From positions 4,370,501 to 4,434,500 of the forward strand of contig NZ_CP020038.1 of the NCBI RefSeq assembly GCF_002157225.2: a stretch of 64,000 bases of DNA, given 5' to 3'. The DNA comes from Agarilytica rhodophyticola. Its GTDB lineage: Bacteria > Pseudomonadota > Gammaproteobacteria > Pseudomonadales > Cellvibrionaceae. The notes below the pieces were generated by a model. That model saw only the letters and a program-made list of their open reading frames with translations. It ran no database searches and was not told where the DNA came from. The position numbers were made by a program, and so were the translations under genes. Of this stretch, positions 17,057 through 27,122 are shown one piece after another. Within the stretch, counting starts at the first letter, position 1, and every line of letters starts with the position of its first letter.

Positions 17057-19186
17057 CTAAATACTTTTTAACCACGATCGAAACTCGTAAGCTATATGAA
17101 CGCCATAACCTAAGTTATCTATATCTTTATTCCTGTATCCCTCCACCACATCAACAATTTTTGCCCCTTCTTGTTGATGCATACGCAATATCGGATCTCT
17201 TGAGTGGCCAAACTTATTATTATTTTTAGCGTATTCTAGGTAATCCCCTTTACTCGCTCGATACATAGCACAACGAGAAATACCAACCACTTTTCTAATG
17301 CCTTCTTTAACAAAATTATTTAAAATACCAAATGAAAGTAACTCTTTTGCTAGAACTCCATCTTGTTGTGATGGGTCAACTTGCAAGCTTATTAATTGAC
17401 AAATTTTTCCCTTATTATCATGATAGGTTTCAACAGAGTCATATTTCATATGTTGTAAATCTCCTTCCCGATTAATTCGCTGTGTGTATAAAGCACCCAC
17501 AAGATGAGTTTCATCGTTAACTTCCTTAAAAGCTAAATATATTCCATGTGCATATTGAGATAGCCGTTTCTTCAAATTTTCTCTGCTAGCTCTAAGGTTT
17601 TCAGGGAGACTCACATCTTCCAAATAAACGAGCGCGTCTATGTCACCTTCTAGCGCAGTTCTTATTAAGAAATCTTTTTTAAAAAAATGCTGCTGGCTAA
17701 TTCGACAATAAGGTAATGAGTGCGGATATTTTATAAATGATACTTTATCGACAAACAGCCCAGCATTAGCGGCCGCCAGTAAGTAGGCATTAGCACTTAC
17801 TAGATATTGGTTTGAAAAGCCATGAAGCGCATCAAAATGAAGACTTTCTGTTTCTTCTAAATATTTGTTTACAGTCGAGGGAGACAAGGAAAAGACTTCT
17901 AATGTTAAAAGTCCGTGCTTACCTACACAATCAGACCAATTTTTAAAATTTTCATTGAGGTTTTTAACTATTGATGTGTTAGAAACAGCATTGCCTTCAT
18001 CATCAGCATAAACATCATCATGTGAGTCCGTAGTACTAAGGCCCTCTTTTTTTACTAAATTTTTATTTAAGGGGCAATTATGATCAAGAAAAGTCCTCAT
18101 ATGTAGCAACTCATTTTTATCAAACCCCTGCAGTGATAGATTCGCTATAAGGGATCTCGGATCAATGATATTTCCTGTGCACAAGTAGTTGGGAATATCA
18201 TCTAAGTTTCTAGCCGTTATATTTAGAGCAGGTTTGTTTAAATCAACGCCAATTAATGTTAGCTTTTTATCTCGCCTAGTCTTTATATCAATCGTATTAT
18301 AACTACTTTTTAGTAAGGTGCCATCACCACACCCCATATCAACTAAACCAAGCACGTCCACATCAGAACGATTAATATATTCTTTTATATGGCCAATAAA
18401 ATCTTTGAAGAAAACTTCATGCTGAGCACCGGATCCAATAACATTAAGTTCACGGGTTACATGTGTCTCCTCGTCTAGTCTTTGAAAAAGATTATTCACA
18501 TCATGAAATAGTAGTTGTTCTATTTTTGCGAGTAATGGTCTATAAGATAGAGTAACACCTGCATTTTTAATACTCCCCCAAAGTGCTCTTCCAAGATCTG
18601 TTGTCACATATTCTTCTATACTAGACCCTCGCTGAAGAAGACCACAAAGTACCAGTAAGTGAATAATATTTTCACGATGTTTGGCACTAATGTGTGATAT
18701 AGCGCGATTTATCTCAGGCATATCGGTCGTTGAGCTTAAAACATATAAAACCGGAAGTGCTATTGCACCAGCGGCTATACAATCGAAACTATTGAAAAAA
18801 TCATTCTCGTATTCAGCTTCCTTTAAATAGTCAAGATAGCGAGGAAGATGTAAGTTATCAAAAAAATCTTCCATAGACATTCCGCGCTCGCCTAGACAAT
18901 CCTCAAAAGGAATATCGTAAAACCCAACAAAACCACCTAAAAACTTATTAGGTTGTGGGAGTTTTTCTGTGATTTTGATCGCTTCTGTTTCTCTACAAAC
19001 CCACCCTAATGACTCAAATAGTCTTAAGGCTATATTAAAATACCCTGAGTTTGCTCCTTGAGCTTTAATGATTTCAAGTTCTTTTTTTCCTAGTGAAATA
19101 TCTTTAAATACGTTGTGTTCAACAAATGACGCTACGACAGGCAAAATGACATAAGCATGCATATATCGATTTAAAATAAAGGACAT
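17057..19186 (-). CDS. methyltransferase-GNAT fusion (polyketide loading type)
   Basis: 709 residues in two parts. Residues 1-230 are a helical and winged-helix-like region, as found in front of class I methyltransferases that dimerise. Residues 250-490 are the SAM-binding fold with motif I VDMGCGDG (283-290), GVDLNKPAL at the SAM-ribose position, and FLDHNCP (366-372), in the place where AprA and SxtA carry their metal-ligand histidine (recalled, not checked). Residues 503-709 are a GNAT fold ending with DPILRMHQQEGA (H670) and NLGYGVHIAYE, the signature I associate with the CurA/AprA/SxtA decarboxylating GNATs. Known relatives methylate malonyl-ACP and decarboxylate it to propionyl- (or branched) ACP. 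Here the enzyme is free-standing, with a discrete ACP directly downstream and a KAS III instead of a modular synthase. Confidence 0.9.
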   Translation of the reverse strand: MSFILNRYMHAYVILPVVASFVEHNVFKDISLGKKELEIIKAQGANSGYFNIALRLFESLGWVCRETEAIKITEKLPQPNKFLGGFVGFYDIPFEDCLGERGMSMEDFFDNLHLPRYLDYLKEAEYENDFFNSFDCIAAGAIALPVLYVLSSTTDMPEINRAISHISAKHRENIIHLLVLCGLLQRGSSIEEYVTTDLGRALWGSIKNAGVTLSYRPLLAKIEQLLFHDVNNLFQRLDEETHVTRELNVIGSGAQHEVFFKDFIGHIKEYINRSDVDVLGLVDMGCGDGTLLKSSYNTIDIKTRRDKKLTLIGVDLNKPALNITARNLDDIPNYLCTGNIIDPRSLIANLSLQGFDKNELLHMRTFLDHNCPLNKNLVKKEGLSTTDSHDDVYADDEGNAVSNTSIVKNLNENFKNWSDCVGKHGLLTLEVFSLSPSTVNKYLEETESLHFDALHGFSNQYLVSANAYLLAAANAGLFVDKVSFIKYPHSLPYCRISQQHFFKKDFLIRTALEGDIDALVYLEDVSLPENLRASRENLKKRLSQYAHGIYLAFKEVNDETHLVGALYTQRINREGDLQHMKYDSVETYHDNKGKICQLISLQVDPSQQDGVLAKELLSFGILNNFVKEGIRKVVGISRCAMYRASKGDYLEYAKNNNKFGHSRDPILRMHQQEGAKIVDVVEGYRNKDIDNLGYGVHIAYEFRSWLKSI

Positions 19187-19336
19187 TAGACACTAACCTC
19201 AAATTGATAATGATTAATACGTCACACAATACTGAAGATATCGCAAGTTATTAAGCCGGGTTCATGTATCTAGTTGCAAAAAAACTCTATAAAAACATCT
19301 TCGAATAAGGAAACCAAATTTTTATATTTGAAGTGG

Positions 19337-20218
19337 TTACAACAACACCTTTTCTTCACCTATAGGGTGTAATTTCAGATGATCTCCACGGATATCATTT
19401 ACAAATTTACTAAGTATTTCACGGCAGCCCATCTCCAAAAACTCATTTACACCTCTATCAAGCATGTATTCAATTGATTGTGTCCATTTAACAGGGCTAG
19501 TCATTTGTTCAGCCAAAGTTATTTTCAAAGAATCTACACTATAAGGCATTGCTTCTTTGTTCGAAATTACGGGAACCGATAACTCTGAAAATTCAAATTC
19601 TCGTAGATACTGATAAAATACTTCTTTCGGATTTAGCATGAAACGTGAATGAAATGCACCACTAGTTTTTAGTGGTACAAAATAAGCACCTCTTTTTTCT
19701 AAAGGTTTCATAGCAAGATTAATTTGTTCAACTAATCCAGATATCACAATTTGTTTAGGTGAGTTGTAGTTCGCAATATCAATAGAATCTAGTCCGTGGT
19801 CAAATAGACAACTTAGTATATCCTGTTCTCCAAGGTTAATTACAGCGGCCATTGCTCCTTGAGTTACCTCGGACATTAATTCGCCTCGCCTTTTAACTAT
19901 TTTTAGAGCTTCGGTAAAACTCATCGCACCTGCGGCGTAAAGAGCGTTAAACTCACCAAGGCTGTGACCAGAAAAGTAGTTGGCTTGCATACCATTGATT
20001 TGTATATGTCTCATGTAAGACAATGCATTTACAACAAATACTGCAGGCTGAGTAAATTCAGTTTTATTAAGCTTCTCTCCTCCTTCTATACAAAGAGACT
20101 TAATACAATATCCCAAAACTTCACTTGCAATATTTGTATAATGAGAAAAGTCGTCAAATAGATCTTCTCCCATGCCGTCAAATTGAGAACCCTGACCAGG
20201 AAACAAGTATGCTTTCAT
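19337..20218 (-). CDS. discrete malonyl-CoA:ACP acyltransferase (FabD-like)
   Basis: 293 residues. The oxyanion/active-site motifs are FPGQGSQ (6-12), the nucleophile S86 in GHSLGEF and the catalytic H190 in GAFHSRFM. The FHS motif indicates malonyl rather than methylmalonyl specificity. It is the first gene of the 15-gene minus-strand run, with GAGAGGG before the ATG at 20218 and 150 bp before the methyltransferase-GNAT gene. It probably loads malonate onto both cluster ACPs, so any methyl branch would come from the methyltransferase (inference). A housekeeping fabD would normally sit with fabH and fabG of primary metabolism, which this cluster does not resemble. Confidence 0.93.
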   Translation of the reverse strand: MKAYLFPGQGSQFDGMGEDLFDDFSHYTNIASEVLGYCIKSLCIEGGEKLNKTEFTQPAVFVVNALSYMRHIQINGMQANYFSGHSLGEFNALYAAGAMSFTEALKIVKRRGELMSEVTQGAMAAVINLGEQDILSCLFDHGLDSIDIANYNSPKQIVISGLVEQINLAMKPLEKRGAYFVPLKTSGAFHSRFMLNPKEVFYQYLREFEFSELSVPVISNKEAMPYSVDSLKITLAEQMTSPVKWTQSIEYMLDRGVNEFLEMGCREILSKFVNDIRGDHLKLHPIGEEKVLL

Positions 20219-21864
20219 AAAACCCTCTCACACCTATCATTCGTAAAAAACCATCAAAAATAGATCTTCTATAAGATCGAACTTAAAGACTGAGCTTAAT
20301 ATTTTATTACTATGCTAGTGTAGTTTTATTTCAAACCTCATCCACATAATTTATTTTTTTTAATTTATATTTCCAAAAAAATCATCGAAAACACTAACAT
20401 ATTATTTTTGACTAATAGATCAACTAGAAAAAGTGATACTCCTAGTTATATTTTCACAGAGATAATTTTCAACATTATTTAAATCACTAACACGAGCAAG
20501 TCAATTCATGACCAAAAGCATTTAATGCTATAGAAAGCACCAACACAAACTAGCCAACGGCCAAAGCTTTAAAAACTTCGAAAAAAATTTCCAAAACAAA
20601 AAAACATTGCATTCAGAAAGAAAGCACAACCTTTTTTTGACTAACTGTCTATAATTATATAATTCGATAAGATGAGATAAGTCGATAATACTCTAATAAT
20701 TTTTGATGATATATATTTTCAGATGTCAAAGGTTTAAAAACATAACTACTTTATACTTTGAAAAAATTGAAAACATAACAAAAAAATAATTGCCACCAAA
20801 TAAATTTGGTATTAAACCCCATAAAAATCATATACATATACAACGCTTTCGTTATTGCCAACATCTACGCTCTGAAGAAATCGTTATTTCATTTACAAGA
20901 CATTCTAATTTTCGTTTTGCTTTAAGGACATCAATGGATTATATAGCTACTTCGACAAAGAGATAAAATTTAGAAGCAATAAGTGACAAAAGCATCCTCG
21001 TCTCATCATTAAAGTTTTTTCCGTTCTATTTTTGATGAGGCACCGCCCAGTGAATTTATACTAGAAAATTAGTAGTTGGCAAAAGCATGTTATTAATTTC
21101 GACGCATCTTCTGTCGTAATATTTTGGAATATGGCATCACCACAGTCATAAATAAGAAGATCAACAGATTAACCCATCAAGTATCTTGAGGTTTATAAAT
21201 ATATAAGGTCAGCTTCTTGACACCTAGATAATCATAAATCATCTAAGGCATTTATTGTACATATGCATCAAGCTGTAGCCTCAGAGATAATGATGATTGC
21301 ATATAAGAAAGAAGATATGGAAATCTCTATAATATTGATAAGGCTTTGATATTAGTGTGAGCTAGAGAACGATTAGTTTTATATTTATCTATGTATAAGT
21401 ACATATAATCTATGTCGCGAGTACTTATTTATCCAGGTGCGCAACTTTAATTTCAGTATCCACTAGCATTTATGTCTGATATACCTTTGCCAAAAAAGGA
21501 GGCACACCAAGAACACCTCGAAAAATAAAAGAATTATAAAATACCTAGATGATCCTACAAAATTCAAAAAAAGGAAAAATAAGACACGATAATTCAACTT
21601 AAAAAAGAAAGTGATAATTATATCACTCGATCTATAATTGATGCCAAAAATCCATAATAAAAACACTTTCATAGCGGCAGAAAATGTTAGCAATTAAAAT
21701 GAAAGGTAATTGGCCACTCATCCATTTTAAAAACGATAGTCATTTAAGTGCCATTTTTTCAATTTTTTGGTATATTTATTTTTAAGATCAATGCGATGTA
21801 ACAGGAAACTAAACACTGAAGCTACGATGTGAATAGTATTTATTTAAAAAGGAGAATTTCAATA
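20219..21864. other. long AT-rich spacer upstream of the biosynthetic operon
   Basis: About 1.65 kb with no supportable gene. The only longer frame (21463-21693, minus) is a Phe/Leu-rich string without a ribosome binding site. The promoter of the operon must lie near 20230-20350, where a GATCTT/AAGATC inverted repeat (about 20262-20279) is visible, but I cannot define -35 and -10 boxes with confidence. Confidence 0.45.
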
Positions 21865-22686
21865 TTATAGTAAATGTAAAATAAAAATTAACATACAAAC
21901 TAGTAATGTAATCCAATCCAGCAGCTTTCTTATATACACATCATAAATGATTTGTTGTTGATCGGTGATAATACAAAAAGAGCTCCTATCTTCCGTAATA
22001 TTCTTAGTAGATGTGTAAGAAAATAAAAAGTCTAAAACAAAAAGATGACATGCTGTAAGTAATCTTATATGAAAAAACTCACCAGACCATAGTGAAACAA
22101 CTACCGAAGCTGAGTGAGGCACAACTTGTCTGTAGTTTGGTAATAAAACGGAATCCACCAAAATCACACCTACAAACCAAAAGCAATAGTACACTTGTAT
22201 TGCTAACGAGGCATTTCCATTCCAAAATAAGAAACGGCCTTGTTCATCTATCAAGCTCGATTTTTCGCTCTCTGCAAACCAAAACAATATCATTACTAAT
22301 AATAGAATAGAACGCAGCATCCCAAAATAGGTTTTTATCTTATACTGATATAATAAAAAGAAGAATGTTTGAGCAAGGAAAAACAACAAAAATGCATACC
22401 CTACAACACTATTTAAAGCAAGGTTCTCGAAATAGATAGAAGCTTTTGATGCGATAACAACAAGTAAAAAGAATGACTCGATTATTATTAACTCAATAAT
22501 TCTACGATGTGTTTTCACCTCATCATCAGTTTTTGAAAAGTATATTAATATGGGTAATATAATACAGAATGATATTTCAAATAATAGTGTTGTTCTTGCT
22601 AGCAATGCAATACCATAAAAGTACACTAAAGAAATGACAGCCAATACTATAAATTCTAGATAAGAACTAATTATTGTCTTTTTCAT
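21865..22686 (-). CDS. polytopic membrane protein of unknown function
   Basis: 273 residues with about eight hydrophobic helices, short loops and a larger Ser/Asp-rich loop near residue 225-245 (TSTKNITEDRSSFC). No transporter or enzyme signature is recognised. It lies 41 bp downstream of the desaturase gene on the same strand, so the two are probably co-transcribed, and a lipid- or membrane-related role is a reasonable guess. Codon use looks AT-rich like the neighbours. Confidence 0.75.
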   Translation of the reverse strand: MKKTIISSYLEFIVLAVISLVYFYGIALLARTTLLFEISFCIILPILIYFSKTDDEVKTHRRIIELIIIESFFLLVVIASKASIYFENLALNSVVGYAFLLFFLAQTFFFLLYQYKIKTYFGMLRSILLLVMILFWFAESEKSSLIDEQGRFLFWNGNASLAIQVYYCFWFVGVILVDSVLLPNYRQVVPHSASVVVSLWSGEFFHIRLLTACHLFVLDFLFSYTSTKNITEDRSSFCIITDQQQIIYDVYIRKLLDWITLLVCMLIFILHLL

Positions 22687-22727
22687 TAAACTATTTTCTC
22701 AAAAATACAAAAAAACAACCAGTAAGA

Positions 22728-23816
22728 TTATGATGCAGTACTTTTTTCTTCTAATGGCAAATGGTAGGAATGATCGTAAATATCCCGCTTCAGGTAGTTA
22801 ATAATCTCTCGATAGCTTTTAAAGGAAAAACATTTATTATATAGCTGAGGAATTTTCTTATTAACTTTTCTTAGTTGATTGCGGGGTATTCCAGGAAAAT
22901 CATGGTGCTCAATATGATAATTGATCCCCCCAGATAAAAACCCCGAAAATTTCGCGTAAATAGAACTTGTTGGTTGATAGCCGTCTTCATCATTTTTACC
23001 AGACTTGTGTATTCCTACCCAGAGAAATAAATAAGGGTGCATAAAACCCTTGTAGAACAAGTGGGAAGCATATAAGTAAAGTAAGAAATTAAAATTGCCA
23101 AATATTAGGTACATAATAAAAAAGCTTAATAACACGATAAAGTCTTGTGATAGCGCATCCTTAATACGTTCTGTAGAGCGTCCAGACTTCTCCATCTGAA
23201 TCAGTAATTTTATACGAGAGGGAACAAGCATTGGTAATTTCAAAGTGTCGATTACAGGCATGCCGAAAAGAACAATAGCTCTCAACCATTTATTATCGCG
23301 AATTTTTTCAAATCGATATACTGGAGTGCCGTCTTTTTCATTCCTAAACAAATACATATTTCTTAAGTGTGTAATTGGATCAAGATCTAGAGGGCGCTCG
23401 TAGGCTCCTTCTATAATCTCGTCAATTGAGTGCTCTCCTAAAAAGCGATGATGAGATATATGCCCCCACTTATAATAAAAATAATTACCAGAAGATATGT
23501 CAGGCAGGCTGGCAAACCTTAATAAGATATTTTTTGCTGTCTTATTTGAGAAGAAAGGGTGCACCAAGTTATGACAGATTTCATGGCAATTTGAAAAAAT
23601 ATACACACAAAGAAAAGCACCTACAATATATGCCATAATTATTATATTTAAGAGCGACATATGAGTGCTTAGATAACAGAGTAGAAACTGAAGCCCAGTA
23701 GTAAAAAAAATAGCACATACCGTTCTTTTGCTGTGACGCTTAGGTAGTTCTATTTTCCACTCACGCAGTGCTCGCTGAGCACGCAATTGATGCCATCTAT
23801 TTTTCGTGGTGCTCAT
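22728..23816 (-). CDS. membrane fatty acid desaturase-type di-iron enzyme
   Basis: 362 residues. The histidine boxes of membrane desaturases/hydroxylases are present in order: HEICHNLVH (HxxxH type, about residue 78), HISHHRFLGEH (HxxHH, about 118) and HIEHHDFPG (HxxHH, about 308), between hydrophobic helices. These eight or more histidines bind the two irons that activate oxygen. The substrate could be an acyl lipid, an acyl-ACP or a small hydrophobic product. It is flanked by a GNAT-like acyltransferase gene and a membrane protein on the same strand and lies upstream of the type II cluster, so tailoring of that product is possible but unproven. Confidence 0.92.
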   Translation of the reverse strand: MSTTKNRWHQLRAQRALREWKIELPKRHSKRTVCAIFFTTGLQFLLCYLSTHMSLLNIIIMAYIVGAFLCVYIFSNCHEICHNLVHPFFSNKTAKNILLRFASLPDISSGNYFYYKWGHISHHRFLGEHSIDEIIEGAYERPLDLDPITHLRNMYLFRNEKDGTPVYRFEKIRDNKWLRAIVLFGMPVIDTLKLPMLVPSRIKLLIQMEKSGRSTERIKDALSQDFIVLLSFFIMYLIFGNFNFLLYLYASHLFYKGFMHPYLFLWVGIHKSGKNDEDGYQPTSSIYAKFSGFLSGGINYHIEHHDFPGIPRNQLRKVNKKIPQLYNKCFSFKSYREIINYLKRDIYDHSYHLPLEEKSTAS

Positions 23817-23901
23817 GTATCGTAACCTTAATAAAGTATTTTTTAAATTACCTGAAGTTGTATTTTTAGACAGAATAAATATCGATAAATTTTACAAATA
23901 T

Positions 23902-24723
23902 TTATTTATTAATGGTTACCGTATTTATTTTTTTTGAGGCTGATCTTCTTTTTACAACTAAGTTAGATCTTATTTCTGTTAGAATTGTCATAATAATATT
24001 TTTCCAAGTAAAAGGAACCAAGACAAATACTCCAATACCATCACGGTATCCTGTTCGTTCTATAAAATCTTCAACATGAGGTGATGGGTGACGATACCAA
24101 TAATCACGGACTTCAGGTGATTCAATACTTTTTATAAAAGAGCTTGTCTTCCCTATCAACTTGTCAGCGTCTAAAACAACATACCCAACCTTCTTGGCAA
24201 TATGATCAACCAATTGTTTGTAAGGTTCGGGAGTTTCTTTTTTGTAATGCGGGTAAAATTCATAACATACGCGCTGAAAAGTATAGTAAACAGACGGATG
24301 AATAAAGAGCCCGAAACAATATATTTCTCTAAAGGGGAAACATATTTTATGTTTAAGAACAACTTCAATGGCATAATTTGACAGCTTTACCTTCCTTCGA
24401 TACTCAGGATATACCGCTGCCATAGATTTGAATATGCTAACTGTTTTTGACCCCAAATTTAAAGATATTCGTTGGACAATAACAAATCCCACAACCTGTT
24501 CATTACATTCTACTAAGAGAGCTCGTACATCTTTATTTAATGGGTGTCGAACGATACCTATGATATCCATTTCATTAAACCCTATGAATGTTTGCGAAAC
24601 TATATTATAGATATCGCTAATAATTCTGTTAAACCTTTCCTGGCTTTTTATCTCCTTAAATGAGAATTCACGTTTTTTTAATTTCATGAGGAATGCCAAA
24701 TTAGTGCTCGTCAATTTTAACAT
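23902..24723 (-). CDS. GNAT-fold acyltransferase, substrate unknown
   Basis: 273 residues. Residues 50-130 have the GNAT pattern: beta strands ALLVECNEQVVGFVIVQRI, followed by MAAVYPEYRRK, the pyrophosphate-binding-like stretch. Downstream sequence contains HPSVYYTFQRVCYEFYPHYKKETP and a C-terminal FIERTGYRDGIGVFVLVPFTW motif, which I have seen in uncharacterised GNAT proteins next to lipid enzymes but cannot name. It starts at an ATG at 24723 with GGAA upstream; an internal ATG at 24687 is possible. It is probably co-transcribed with the desaturase 85 bp downstream. Confidence 0.7.
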   Translation of the reverse strand: MLKLTSTNLAFLMKLKKREFSFKEIKSQERFNRIISDIYNIVSQTFIGFNEMDIIGIVRHPLNKDVRALLVECNEQVVGFVIVQRISLNLGSKTVSIFKSMAAVYPEYRRKVKLSNYAIEVVLKHKICFPFREIYCFGLFIHPSVYYTFQRVCYEFYPHYKKETPEPYKQLVDHIAKKVGYVVLDADKLIGKTSSFIKSIESPEVRDYWYRHPSPHVEDFIERTGYRDGIGVFVLVPFTWKNIIMTILTEIRSNLVVKRRSASKKINTVTINK

Positions 24724-25473
24724 ATAGATATTCCAAATTTTCTATATGCGACGGAAGGATCTATTAATAAGTATTACGTAGTCAATTGTTGGCAGTAAAA
24801 TGAATTAATTTTTAATATGATGTCGAGCTTTTTATATTAAAGATATGATATCTTTGTTTTCTTGGATAAAATTGTTTTTCAAAGGGGTAAACTATAAAAG
24901 TATTAAATCTTAAACTTTATTAGAAGTAATGGCAAAAGAAGTCATATTAACTAACTTAAAAAATTGCCACCACACCTGCTATAAATAGAGGCTAACACTT
25001 ATAAAAGCATCTATATTTAAGCACTACTATGAAATCTAAACCCTTCCAAATTTTATATATCTCACACTCAACTACTGATAACGCCTTAAGGATATGGCAT
25101 AGAATTACATTAAATTAGGTATATTTAACAATCAATTTCTGGGGTTAATGTGCTGCAATAAGACAACAAGGTATCTGCCTGAGGAGTTCTTCATAAACCA
25201 AGGAAAAAATAATTAGTTTCTAGCATCTGGGGATATAATACAAAGATTAGGTGATCGGATGGCATATATTATATGCCTTGCCGGAATACCCTCAGGAATT
25301 AAGATACACTAGTCTTATGTAATAATAGAAGGAATAATCATGCTGCCACCCTAAACTAATAAATACCTTATGAGTAAGCATTCATCTCGCAAAACATTTA
25401 TTGATAATTTTCGGAGAAAACAATACCTCAAGCAATAACTTACGACGTGTCAACAGGAGTAATAAGTACACCC
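24724..25473. other. AT-rich spacer, no gene seen
   Basis: About 750 bp between a minus-strand gene and a decayed plus-strand gene. It holds many stop codons in all frames, no RNA gene and no clear repeat. The promoter for the minus-strand acyltransferase/desaturase unit should be at its left edge but is not obvious. Confidence 0.45.
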
Positions 25474-26818
25474 ATGATAGAAGATGATGAGGTTGACTTG
25501 AACTTAGAGAACTTGGACAACTTAGAGAAACTAGATAAAAAACTATCCTATAAGCACTCAAAAAATCACGCTGTTACTTCTTTCTTATTGGTACTACTTT
25601 GAATTATACAAATTAATGAATTACTTGGCTTTGTCTCAAAAACCAATTCCGTATTAGTGCGCCTTTTTGAGGCGGCGCGTTATGCAGATTTTTCACAACA
25701 CTTTAATTCAAGCTCAATGAGTAGCGGTTTTGAAAAACTAAATAGCACATTTGATGTGCATACTCAAGCGGTTCGAAAATGTTAGGTCGGAACAAGAAGC
25801 GCATTTATGCCAGCTAAAAGCCTTTGTTCAGCACGTTCCGGTTCCACTCATGTGCCTTCACACGGATGGAAAGGTCGAATTTCTAAATAATAACGCCAAG
25901 TATTCATTCAGTAATCACTCCGTAACTAATATCAATGATTTAAAAAAATTGGCGATAGTTTCTAAAAAAAATTTAGCAATTCAACCTGGAGAACAACGTT
26001 CAGTTAATTTTTCAATAGATGATATGGAGCAGCAGCTTGCACTTACAGCAACACATATAAGTATACAAGGAAAACAGGATATTTTAGTTAGCACGCAAAA
26101 TATCCAGAATGAATTAGACCAGGCACAGTTACAAGCTTAGCGAGAACTCGTTCGAGTACTGACGCATGAGATAATGAATAATATTACTCCAGTGGCTTCC
26201 TCGGCAAAAACTTCCGCTGATCTAGTCAATGGTACCAAACGGAAATTCGATAACAATAACGACTTATCGGAATCACTAGACGATACTGGTATAGCTGTCA
26301 TGGTAGTTTCTCGTCGCAGTGAAAACCTCACTAAATCTATCAGCAGCCATCGAAGCTTAATGAATCTTCCTGATCCAGATAGAAACCTTATCAAAGTCAG
26401 TCTACTATTTGATCAGGTGATGGCTTTGGTAACGTTAGAATAGCAAGAGAATCATTACACTCGAGGTAAATATTCAACCAAGCGAACTGAATATAAATGT
26501 AGATACTTATATGTTAGAACAATTACTTATCAATTTATTAAAAATGCCGAGCAAGTATTAGAGAATACAGATAATGCAAGGGTTCATATGGAGACATATC
26601 TCAATCTATGAGGCTAAATAGTTATCTGCATTAGCGATAATGGGCCAAGAAAACCATAAGATATTGCACATAAGATATTCGTACTATTTTTTACAACGAA
26701 AAGAGATGAGTCCGGAGTTGGTTTAGATCTCGCTCGCCAAATTATGGGCTTACATGGCCGCAATATAAAGCTTAACCACTCTAATCTAGAAGGAGAAAAA
26801 TTTGATTTAACCTTTTAA
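25474..26818 (+). pseudogene. decayed PAS/NtrY-like sensor histidine kinase
   Basis: Pieces of one histidine kinase lie in order on the plus strand but in shifting frames. They are an N-terminal part with ELLGFVSKTNSVLVRLFEA and ARYADFSQHF (about 25610-25700), then PAS-like HVPVPLMCLHTDGKVEFLNN (about 25827-25886), the H-box VRVLTHEIMNNITPVASS (26153-26206), EQLLINLLK and NAEQVLEN (N-box), ISDNGPR (G1) and FFTTKRDESGVGLDLARQ (G2), ending KFDLTF-stop at 26818. Disruptions seen include a 1-nt shift near 25775, in-frame stops at 26138 and 26441, further shifts near 26460-26550 and stops near 26610. An intact copy would be a single-TM, PAS-containing kinase of the NtrY type that usually pairs with an NtrC-like regulator; no such regulator is adjacent. 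It is certainly non-functional as one protein. Confidence 0.85.
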
Positions 26819-27122
26819 AACTGATTTTTTTAGCTTATTACAGACTAATATGACGCGAAAAAACGCATAATTCTATTTTCGTGCTTATTGGCGCTAATTC
26901 CCTAAACAATGACTAATACTTGATTAAAAACAATAAGGCAATAGTATTTTTATATATTGTTAACGAGTTATTATCGATAGCTATTGAGATAACAGCTGTC
27001 GCGCTAGTCCCAGAATAATAAAAATTTATTAGAAGGGATCTCTATCATTAGAGACCTCATAAATTCAAACTTTAACTTTCTTTATATATTCGAAGTATTA
27101 AATTTCAAAAGGAAATAGGTTT
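26819..27122. other. spacer upstream of FN3 protein gene
   Basis: About 300 bp, AT-rich. The last 20 bp contain GGAAATAGG before the ATG at 27123, a usable ribosome binding site. No terminator or RNA gene was recognised. Confidence 0.4.

Noticed and set aside
16776-20218. A saxitoxin-type pathway
   Set aside because: SxtA4-type oxoamine synthase, amidinotransferase and other sxt genes are absent; only the loading architecture is shared.
21463-21693. Minus-strand ORF of 76 codons
   Set aside because: Phe/Leu-rich run in AT-rich DNA, no ribosome binding site and no homology pattern.
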